From Rallus limicola (taxonomy: Eukaryota > Chordata > Aves > Gruiformes > Rallidae): DNA of 64,000 bases. The DNA lies in assembly GCA_022605955.1 (NCBI GenBank), contig JAKCOZ010000003.1, positions 14,455,331-14,519,330 of the forward strand, read 5' to 3'. Of this stretch, positions 51,958-60,488 are shown in pieces. The notes beneath the pieces are model-generated. The model saw only the letters and a program-made list of their open reading frames with translations. It made no database searches and was not told the origin of the DNA. The stretch's first letter is position 1, and each line of letters starts with the position of its first letter. A program made the translations under genes and the position numbers.

Positions 51958-53450
51958 ATCATAGAATCATAGAATCATAGAATGGTCTGGGTTGGAAGGG
52001 ACCCCAAGGATCATAGAGCTCCAACCCCCCTGCCACAGGCAGGGATACCAACCTCCAGGCCTGGATCTACACAAGGTTGCCCAGGGCCCCATCCAACTTG
52101 GCCTTGAACCCTTCCAGAGACTGGGCATCCACCGCCTCTCTGGGCAGCCTGTTCCAGCACCTCACCACTCTCTCTGTAAAAAAACTTCCCCCTGATATCT
52201 AGTCTAAACCTTCCCTTCTTTAGCTTTAATCCATTCCCCCTTGTCTTTCCATTGTCTACCCTTTTAAAAAGCTGATTCCCCTCCTGTTTATCTGCTCCCT
52301 TCAGGTCCTGGAGATCCTCCTGCAGCCTTCTCTTCTCTAGGCTGAAAAAGCCCAGCTCCCTCAGCCTCTCCTTGTAGGGAAGGTGCTCCAGCTCTCTGGT
52401 CATCTTTGTGGCCTCCTCTGAACCCTTTTCAACAGTTCTACATCTTTCTTGTATTGGGGGCCCCAGATCTGGACACAGGACTCCAGATGGGGCCTCACAA
52501 GGGCAGAGTAGAGAGGGACAATCCCCTCCCTGTCCCTGCTGGACACCCCTCTCCTGATGGAGCCCAGGATACCATTGGCCTTCCGAGCTGCAAGAGCACA
52601 GTGCTGGCTCTTGTTAAGTTTCTCATCTACCAGAGTCCCCAAGTCCTTCTCAGCAGTGCTACTCTCAAGGAGCTCTTCTCCCAGTCTGTATCTATGGCTG
52701 GGATTCCTCTGGCCCAAGTGCAACACCTTACACTTGGCAGTGCTGAACCTCATTAGGTTCACCCAGGCCCACCTTTCCAGCCTGTCAAGATCCCTCTGGA
52801 TGGCTTCCTTTCCTTCTGTGGTGTCAACCACACCACTCAGCTTGGTGTCATCCACAAACTTGCTGAGGGTGCACTCAATTCCATCATGGATGTCACTGAT
52901 AAAGATGTTAAAGAGCACCAGTCCCAAGACAGACCCCTGGGGGACCCCGCTTGTCACCGGCCTCCACCTGGACATAGACCCATTGACCACCATCCTTTGT
53001 CTATGTTCTGTCAACCAGTTTCTTATCCACTGGATGCTCCACCCATCAAATCCACATGTCTCCAACTTAGAGATAAGGATGTGGTGGGGACTGTGTCAAA
53101 GGCCTTGCACAAGTCCAGGTAGATGACACTGGTTGCCTTCCCTTTATCTACCAATGCTGTCACTCCATCACAGAAGGTCACCAGATTGGTGAGGCAGGAC
53201 CTTCCCTTGGTGAAGCCGTGCTGGCTGTCCCAGATCAGGCTCTCATCCCTCATGTGCTCCAACATGTCATCCAGGAGGATCTGTTCCATGATCTTCCCAG
53301 GCACAGAGGTGAGGCTCACCGGCCTGTAATTCCCTGGGTCTTCCTTGCTCCCTTTCTTATAAATGGGAGGAACATGACTCATTTTCCAGTCCCCGGGGAC
53401 CTCTCCTGACAGCCACGACTTTTCAAATATGATGGAGAAAATCACTTTAG
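51958..53450 (-). mobile_element. CR1 LINE, longest and best-preserved copy (minus strand)
   Basis: The minus-strand 3' end shows as TCATAGAATCATAGAATCATAGAATGG at the left edge; the element extends right to about 53450. Reading down the minus strand: a block [20 protein letters not shown] (53350-53410), [48 protein letters not shown] (motif A), then the frame 53065-52400 with [10 protein letters not shown] (motif B), [11 protein letters not shown] (motif C; Val in place of Ala), [30 protein letters not shown], and the C-terminal block to 52011. Only a few frame breaks interrupt some 1.2 kb (near 53040 and 52400), so this is the youngest-looking copy. It is still 5'-truncated, without ORF1 or an endonuclease domain. 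Confidence 0.95.
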
Positions 53451-54386
53451 GAAAGAGCCTGTGGCTTTCATTTGCATGTGAAGTATGTGTTCTATCAGAG
53501 CGTACAGCAGTATGACGAGTAAATATATGGAGGTTTAACCATTCAGGTGAGACATTGGTTGCATTTAGGAACTGTTTGTTTCGTGAAAATGAAAGATTTG
53601 TGATTATTTTGGTGTGTGCTTCTGTGAAACTGTCAAGAGACCTATTGTTTCCTATTAAAGTCATTCTTTCATGACAAACACACATTTTAGCATCTCATTC
53701 ATTTGCCACATATTCTTAAGTGTGCCTGTAATTGATTTACTGAAAGCTGTAAATCGTGTCCTCAATGGAGAAACAAAGGAGGATGGAGTCTGGCCATTAT
53801 GTCATTGCTGTGGAAGAATGTGACGGGTCTGGCCAGCAGCTCTTTGGTTGGAGCTTTGTCATTAGGAATCATAGCATAGATATAATGAGTATGTTGTAAT
53901 CTGATCTGTCAAGCCAAGCAAAAAGGTTCCCTTGTTAGCATTTACTAAGACTTGCATTAATAAAATTGCACAAAGTGGAGACTTCATTTTTCTGCTGATG
54001 TGCCAGACAGGAGACTTCTGTGAGGTGAGCATGAAAGCACTGAGCTGTAGCTGCTTTACTTTATGTTTTAAATAAACTGAATTTTATTCACAAATAAGTG
54101 TGCCAGTAACTCAGCTCCAGAATCAGACATCTCTGCTTAAGAGGCATCTCGCTTGGCACCAGTGATGGCAGGTGAAAAAGAATGTAGTAGCATAAGCTGA
54201 ATGTATTTATATGTTATTCATTAAGAGCTGCGGTTTTCCTATTGAAATGAAGCATTCCAAAATAAGTGTAAAAAGAAAAAAAATAAAAGCATTGAAAAGA
54301 GTTGCAAATGGGTACCTTGAATAAAAGTATGTGATATCTAAAATATTAAAAACTTTTGGGTTTGTATTGTGCCTCTTTTTTTACAG

Positions 54387-54481
54387 ACAGTCATTTTAGA
54401 AAATGAAGAGCTCCCTAAAATATTTCTTGATTTCCTGAACATTCGACATGTACCTACCCTGCCAAAAGCAGAAAGCTGTGG
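54387..54481 (+). CDS. SNX24: SNX24 exon 4 (end of PX domain)
   Basis: This 95-nt exon encodes residues 84-114 plus two bases of codon 115. It begins TVILENEELPKIFLDFLNIR and continues HVPTLPKAESCG. This is the last helix of the PX fold and the linker leading to the acidic tail. Human SNX24 from memory has Ala for Thr84 and a few conservative changes (Leu/Ile, Val/Ile). The acceptor follows a T-rich tract ending TTTACAG; the donor is GTGG|GTAAGC. It enters in phase 0 and leaves after two bases, matching exon 5. A second AG four bases downstream of the acceptor would shift the frame, so the first AG is chosen. Confidence 0.97.
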
Positions 54482-55603
54482 GTAAGCTCTCCTTTACTGA
54501 AAAATACATGGAGGCCAAAAGGCCCATATCCACTCAGTGCTGATGCAATTCCATTGACTTAAAATGGTCTTGCTGCCAACTCTAACACTTAAAATAAATG
54601 GGCATTAGGTTCATGTTAAGTATGTTTATATATCCCCAAAAGGTGATAAAATAAATCCAGCCTGTTCAAAGACAGAATTGAGGTTTAATTTAATATTTTT
54701 GGAAAGCAAAGGAGAGTTTAGATGAGAAAAATATGATTTTCTCATAGATCTTGAAGTATCTACTGAAATGTAAGATATTCATAAACACTTCACTAAAGTT
54801 GCATAGAAAACCTTTGCCTGTGTTTTATGGTCACAGTATCTGCACTATATGTATCTGAACACAAGTTCATTTTGTGAACATTTCATCATCTCTCTGTGTT
54901 TGAAAATGGGGTCTTTTGGCTTTCTGATGACATCTACCCCAATGGCCCCATTGCCTTTCCCCAGGGAGCGGTTCTTGATCAGAGTGAGAGAAGGGAATCT
55001 TAGCATGACAAGTGTAATGAACACAGAAATACCCATAACAGTGAAAGGGGAAGGTCTGTTACCATCTGCAGCTGTGAGCTTTGTTGGGACAATAATTTTC
55101 TTTGCTGTATAAGCTGATGTATTTGGAAAATCCAGCAGTATTACCAGAACTTGCTCCCCAGAAAGCTGAATGGCCCTTTTCCACTTTGGGGGAGGCTGTG
55201 TGCATGGATCTGTGGGGGAGAGAAGGTAAGCTGAAAAAAGTGGCAGTAATTTTGAGGCCGTTGCACTTCGAGGTGCCTGTAGCCCAGGGCAGCCTCCAAA
55301 GTGATTCAGAAACAAACAGACTTGTAGTTTTCACTTGTAACGACACCAGCTGGTACCCTCAGTAGGACTGTACCCTGTCATTTTGTAGGATAGACAGATA
55401 GACAGACAGACAGATAGATGTGCTTGTGAGTCTGTTTCAGGAAAATGGATGCTGTAATTTCCAAGTAGTGGTTGTTACAAAATATTATGATCTCCCCACT
55501 GCATCATGCAGCTGACCAGATATGGGTTGCTCCCTTTGATTTGGGTTTTTTTTTTCATTGTAGAGTTAATTCTGTTGTAACCAAATTTTCCTCTCACTTG
55601 CAG
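54482..55603 (+). other. SNX24: SNX24 intron 4
   Basis: A 1.1-kb intron. It contains a 156-codon minus-strand ORF (54845-55315) overlapped by plus-strand ORFs of about 87 codons. None has a recognisable domain or splice context, and I cannot call a gene there. A short GACA/GATA repeat lies near 55390. Confidence 0.9.
55388..55420. repeat. (GACA/GATA)n short microsatellite
   Basis: Roughly eight tetranucleotide units mixing GATA and GACA (GGATAGACAGATAGACAGAC and onward). This is the unit composition of the Bkm-type repeats known from vertebrate sex chromosomes, but the array is very short. Confidence 0.85.
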
Positions 55604-55636
55604 CTCTTTTGATGAAACAGAATCTGAAGAATCAAG
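55604..55636 (+). CDS. SNX24: SNX24 exon 5 (33-nt microexon, acidic tail)
   Basis: This very small exon encodes the segment completed with the flanking split codons as G-SFDETESEES-S, residues 115-126. It matches the human SNX24 acidic serine-rich tail as I remember it. The acceptor is CTCACTTGCAG, the donor ATCAAG|GTGAGC. It enters after two bases of a codon and also leaves after two bases, so skipping it keeps the frame and would delete 11 residues. The segment has Ser/Thr next to acidic residues, which resembles casein-kinase-2 target contexts; that is inference only. Confidence 0.95.
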
Positions 55637-56535
55637 GTGAGCTTGATTCTTACTCTTTCTAGAACATCAGATTAATAAACTACTTGAAATTATTGGCATT
55701 TACTGTGTTTGTACCTTGCAGTTGACGACATAGCAGTAGTTTAGCATTCAAATTAGATGTGTTTGTTAAGTATTGTGGCTAGTTTCATCAGCTGTGCTTG
55801 TGTGAACTGAGTATCCTTACGCTGTATTGAGAAATTCCTTACAAGACCCTAATAGAATACTGCTAGCTCTGAAATATTTCTGGGAATGGTTTTACACTTG
55901 GAAGAACATTTTTTTGTAGGAAGTAGATGTAGCAGAGAGAATTAGTGGTTTGAGTTCCTTTCTGTCCATTTGATAGAGCTTTGTTATGTTCTCTGGTTGC
56001 CAGACGCCACATGTATGTACAGAGTAGAGCAGAGAGGACTGGCACTGGCTGGGGGAGGATGTCTGTGCCATGACTGGGGTGGGGAGACAGCCCTTTGAGG
56101 AGCTTCCAGGGACTTTCTTTCTATAGGTGAGGTGTACAGCAACCACTTTGTGATCGTCATGAATTAAGTCTGTGTAGTGGCCTGAAAAGCCTGTAGACCA
56201 CAAAGCCTGATTGTAGGTGATCTGGGTATCTGCATCACCCCAAGAACCAGGGAGCAGAGCAGGTTCAGGAGGTCTCAAAGCTGGCTGCAAGCCACTCCTC
56301 CTTGATGCAGCCCCTTCACCTCCAACTTCACGTTGACGGTGTCACTGTGTAGCTGAGAAGCAATGAGATTTGCTCCCAGGAGATGGAATCTGCCCTTTTT
56401 GGGCAGCCTTGGTGTGCAGAAACACACAGGCATGGCTCCTGCACAGCTCAACCACCTCACTTTATCAGAGCTAGTTTGTAGAATATTTTGTTTGCTGTCC
56501 CTTGATACTGACATCCCTGTTCTTGACCTTTCCAG
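55637..56535 (+). other. SNX24: SNX24 intron 5
   Basis: A 0.9-kb intron. Its second half (about 56030-56480) is clearly GC-richer than the surroundings and carries two overlapping minus-strand ORFs (55892-56290 and 56275-56598) whose predicted peptides look protein-like but belong to no family I can name. The second reads antisense through exon 6, which weakens it as a gene. Confidence 0.85.
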
Positions 56536-56600
56536 CAAACTGTCCCACCAGCCTGTGCTGCTGTTCCTAAGGGATCCATATGTCTTGCCTAAAGCCAACG
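56536..56600 (+). CDS. SNX24: SNX24 exon 6 (C-terminal tail)
   Basis: This 65-nt exon encodes residues 127-147 (KLSHQPVLLFLRDPYVLPKA and Asn), with its first base completing Ser126 and its last base starting codon 148. The block is nearly identical to human SNX24 up to the Leu-Pro; the last three residues differ. The acceptor CTTTCCAG is good. The donor AACG|GTAATC is weak, lacking the usual G at intron position +5. That weakness matters because a stronger candidate exon of the same phase lies 218 bases downstream. The segment lies outside the PX domain and its function is unknown to me. Confidence 0.95.
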
Positions 56601-56818
56601 GTAATCAAACCTGTCATCTGTTATCAGCACTTTACTGATCCAATCCTGCGCCACATAAACCACACTATTATTAATACTGGCCTAGTCAAATGACACTGGT
56701 CTGAAATCTAATAACCTGCCAATAAAATTATAGTTCTTGTGTAAGAAACCATTAAAACACTAAGTGGGGTGGGTGATTTATAAAAGAGTGCAGTTTTCTT
56801 CCTAGTTGTTCTCTCCAG

Positions 56819-56931
56819 CAAACCCACAGAGGATCCAAATAAAAAGATGAAGAACATTGCTTTCCTCTTCTTCTGGTTCACCCTTTGGGCTGTGCTGCCT
56901 GAAGGATTTGAACTTACAGGCCAAGTCCTTT
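56819..56931 (+). other. Candidate unannotated exon, possibly mutually exclusive with SNX24 exon 6
   Basis: A 113-nt segment lies between a good acceptor (TTCTTCCTAGTTGTTCTCTCCAG) and a consensus donor (CTTT|GTAAGT). Spliced from exon 5 it stays open: Ser126, then KPTEDPNKKMKN, a hydrophobic run IAFLFFWFTLWAVLP, then EGFELTGQVL. It leaves with one base of a codon, exactly the phase exon 7 needs, giving Tyr then DFPNVV. The predicted isoform would be 186 residues. Like exon 6 it begins CAAAC. Joining it after exon 6 would instead shift the frame into an early stop. Other readings: the ATG at 56846 followed by the hydrophobic run could be a signal peptide on the first exon of a secreted protein, or the whole may be a chance pseudo-exon. 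No known family recognised. Confidence 0.35.
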
Positions 56932-57599
56932 GTAAGTGTTTTTTCCCTAAACACCAGTCAATCTACTGCGAGCATGTTTGTATTTCCATTTGGATTATTA
57001 CTATTCCTTATCATTTATAACCTCTAGAGCTGTTTGGGGGCGGGAGGGGGTGGGGAGGAGAAGAATGTATAGTATACTTAAAGTATAATTGATGTGATTC
57101 ACAGGACATTTATGTTAGCCTTCATCTCTTAGTACATGGTTCAAAAGAGTGTTTGAAACAGCTTGTTATAAATCCCTTTTTTTTTTTTTTTTGTAAAAAG
57201 TTCTTTGCATTATTAATTCAGAGAACTTACCCTCTGTCTTAAATCGAATGTGTGCACAAAAAAATACCATTTTTAGTAGTGTGTTCCTCCTGGTTTTCTC
57301 ATTTTACTTGTTTGAAGTGATACTTTTACTAAATGTTGTATTAAAAATGCAATAAACTTTCAAGTGAGAATTTTCTCCCAGAGCCACAAACTAAGATTTT
57401 TTTTTTTAATATAGCTTTTTTTGGTTGATACCACAAAATGCTGTGTTGAAATCAAGAGTCAGATTCTTGAGCTGCCTTTTAAAGCGTAAATTTGGGAAAG
57501 AACACCTGTTTGCTTGCAGTGGCTTAGCCAATGAAGTGTATTTCCTTGAGATTTTCTCAAAATTTGTGTAAGTACCTGAATGGAGGGTGTAAAGAAGAC

Positions 57600-57965
57600 A
57601 AAACCAGGCTCTTTGCAGTGATGCCCAGTGGCAGGACAAGAACACCAGGAACATCTGGCAACATTTTTTCACTCAGAGGGTGATGGAGCACTGGTTCAAG
57701 AGAGCCAATGGGATCCTGTGGTACATCAGGAGGAGTGTGGCCAGCAGGTCAAAGGGGGTGATCCTCCCCCTCTACTCTGCCCTGGTCAGGCCCCACCTGG
57801 AGTATTGTGTCCAGTTCTGGGCTCCCTGGTATAAAAAAGTCTCCATTCTTGGTGATATACTGAGAAGCCATCCCAGGCAATGGGCTGTAGGTGTCCATGC
57901 TTAAGCAAGGGGTTGGACCAGATGACTGCCAGTCATCTCTTCTACCTGAAAGCAATTTTTTTTAA
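57600..57965 (+). mobile_element. Rearranged CR1 fragment (segments out of order)
   Basis: Three CR1 pieces can be seen. The first (about 57604-57695) is the 3' block CTCTTTGCAGTGATGCCCAG...GGACAAG...TTTTTTCACTCAGAGGGTGA. The second (about 57697-57835) belongs several hundred bases further upstream in a normal CR1: [16 protein letters not shown] and [23 protein letters not shown]. The third (57836-57962) returns to the 3' terminal region: CTCCATTCTTGGTGATATAC, GGGGTTGGACCAGATGAC. No normal octamer tail is preserved. Not coding. Confidence 0.8.
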
Positions 57966-59328
57966 AAGTTGTTTTTAAAAACCATAGGGACTGTGTATTT
58001 TTGAGAGGGTTAAATAGTGTCCACTAGTAGTGTGACCCAACCCTATTGACCCCATAGAGTTTTACTTTACTTAAAAATTGTAGTTCTAGGGTGAAACAGC
58101 AAGTACAGAGGTCCTGTGTGACCAAGTTCCACATTAGAAGACACATCACAAGGTCATCTGTTTTTCACTTTGTCTTATCAGTAGTCATGTGGACTGAATG
58201 CCCGTTTGAGGCTGGAGTGCAAATCACAAAAGGGATGTACTGAAACATGGCATGGGGAGATGATCCAGAATGACAGCAGTAATGTAGAGGCACCCACAGA
58301 GTCACCTACCTGAGCTGCATTGCACGTCTTAATCTTAATGCTCCTCTTAATTGGAAACTTTAATTCTTCAAGAATAGGGTGTTAACTATGAACACCATTT
58401 AATTCTGTAGCATTCCTGAAAGAGAAAATTAATTTCATATACAGTTATCCCAAAAAGATGAAGACAGTACTTGATGTTTCCAGCCCTTGTGTAAGGTTTT
58501 GCTGTTTGCAGTTCTGTGATGGTATTTTGCTTCCCTAATGTGTAGTCCGAGTCAGGCTGCTTTGATTCCTTGAAATCATTAGGAACTTTATAATGAATTC
58601 TGTAGCTACTCTTTCAAGTAGTGCTTTGCTTGGATTAAGATAAAAGCCTCTTCTAATGTGTGACATGTTTAAATATTAAGTAGGGCTCATTAATGACATC
58701 TGAAACAAAGGACTTTTCAGGTTTTTGCCAAGGCATTTTTTTTGCCTCGACACACAATATTTAGAATTTCATGTGGCAGGTAAATATTCTTTGTGTTTAA
58801 AGACTCTTAAAACATCACATTCATTTGCAAGTTATTCTTTAACTTGAATTCACACAGAATGTGAATTGTGGTTTTAAAAAGGAAGAAGAAAACAAAAGTC
58901 ATGTCTGGAGGCTCTACTAGATGATTCAACTGTAGTTAGAAAGAAACAAAAGTTTTTACACAATTACCATGGCATTTCATTCTTCGTCTTTGCTTTTCAT
59001 TTGCAGCACAGAGAAAATACAAATTAGTTTTCTAAAATTTCTCTCTTACATCAATTCTTACTTTGACAGACTTTGATTCCTTTGTGAAAAGCAGACAAGG
59101 TTTTTCGAGCCATGACCAAAACTACGTGTGCATTAGCAAATAGCTGTTAATTGAGAATACCCTTTGAGGAAGGTGAACTATGACAGTTGTTTGGATCAGG
59201 AGTTAGTCTTTCCTGGATAATCTTCACATAAAATAAGACATTGTGTTTTTGTGGTTTTTTAGTGAAATAAGTAGTTGTTTCTGGACCATAATACTCAAAG
59301 AACATTTCTACTCCCTCAACCCATTCCG

Positions 59329-59345
59329 CCCCCCCCCCCCCCCCC
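59329..59345. repeat. Homopolymer of 17 C
   Basis: A run of 17 cytosines after CCATTCCG. Such runs are error-prone in sequencing and may form G-quadruplex or i-motif structures; the exact length should not be trusted. Confidence 0.9.
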
Positions 59346-59381
59346 AGCCTTGTACTGTTCCTTGTCTTTTTAAAATATAGT

Positions 59382-60488
59382 TGTGGTGATTTGACCCTAG
59401 CTGGAGGCCAGATGCCCACCAATGCCACTCTATCACTGCCCTCCTCAGCTGGACAAGGCAGAGAAAATATATAATGAAAGGCTGATGGATTGAGATAAGG
59501 ACAGGGAGAGATCATCCTGCAATTAGCATCACAAGCGAAACAGACTCAACACAGAATAAAATGCAGCTGGTAATAAGAAGTAAAACCAAATCTTAAACCA
59601 CCTCCCCTACCCCTTCCTTCCTCCCAGGCTCAATTTTATTCTCGCTTCCTCCCCACCCTCCCAAGGTAGCACAGGGGAACAGGGAATGGGGGTTTCAGTC
59701 AGCTCATCACACATTGTCTCTGCCACACCTTCTTTATCAGGGGGAGGACTACTCACACCTCTCCCCTGCTTCAGCGTAAAGACTCTGATGGCTGACAGTC
59801 TTCCATGAGCTTCTTTGATTTGATTCCTTCCCACAGGGGCTTCAGTTCTTCATGAACTGCCCCAGCTTTGACTTACATGTGGTGCAGACCTTCAGGGACA
59901 GGCTGCTCCAGCACAGCCACTCCAGGGTCACAAATCCCCCCAGCAAACCTGCTCCAGCATGGGCCCCTGTCTCCATGGGCTGCACATCCTCCCAGGAGCT
60001 TGCTCCAGTGGAGGCTTCCCCCAGGGTCACAGCATCCTTCATGTGTCTCCATCTGCTCTAGCATGTGGTCACTCCATGGGCTGCAGGTGGGGTCTCTGCT
60101 CCCTGTCATCATCCATGGGCTGCGGTGGAACAACCCACTCCGCCATGGTCTTGTCCATGGGCTGCAGGGGCATCTTACTCTCTAGCACCTGAAGCACTTC
60201 CTACCCCACCTCTTTCCTGGCCTTGTGGTGCCTGCAGAGCTTCTTACATCTTCTCACTCCCATCTCTGGGGGCAAAAAGCAGCATCTTGTGGTTTTTTCC
60301 TCCTAAATGTGATTCCCAGAGGCTCTGTGACCATTGCTGATGGGCTCGGCCTTGGTCAGCAACGACTCCGGCCTTGAGCCAACTGGTGTTTTCTCTCTGG
60401 GGCCTGCAGAGAGCTTCTGGCTGCTTCTTTCAGAAGCCACTCCTGCAGCCCCTTCTCCACCAGAACCCAGCCATGCAAAACCGTAACA
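59382..60488 (-). mobile_element. Solo LTR of an avian endogenous retrovirus
   Basis: The segment starts TGTGGTGATTTGACCCTAGC and ends CATGCAAAACCGTAACA, giving TG...CA ends about 1.1 kb apart. I recognise the sequence from bird genomes as a long endogenous-retrovirus LTR, and the remembered consensus places its sense strand on the minus strand (5' end at 60488). The middle contains imperfect repeats with unit TCCATGGGCTGC at 59972, 60073, 60112 and 60154, alternating with GCTCCAGC-type blocks. No gag, pol or env sequence, primer-binding site or second LTR is present, so it is a recombination-derived solo LTR. No clear 4-6 bp target duplication is visible. Class (ERVL-like versus other) is not settled. 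ORFs inside it are shadows. Confidence 0.75.

Larger units (their letters stand above)
22500..54386 (+). other. SNX24: SNX24 intron 3 (about 32 kb)
   Basis: The largest intron seen, from donor GTGGGT to acceptor TTTTTTTACAG. It holds CR1 fragments at 24161, 28528, 34267, 44891, 45365 and 51958, a small TG...CA element at 29591-29820, a weak LINE-like remnant near 30315, and an (AAT)n repeat near 45030. The gaps between them (22.5-24.1, 24.2-28.5, 30.5-34.2, 34.7-44.9, 46.4-51.9 and 53.5-54.4 kb) show AT-rich DNA with only short ORFs. A GC-richer patch at 44350-44680 has no recognisable content. I found no second gene in it. Confidence 0.9.

Noticed and set aside
52400..53685. Two minus-strand ORFs of about 220 codons as host genes
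   Set aside because: They are the RT domain of the CR1 copy at 51958-53450; the part above 53450 is non-repeat read-through of the frame.
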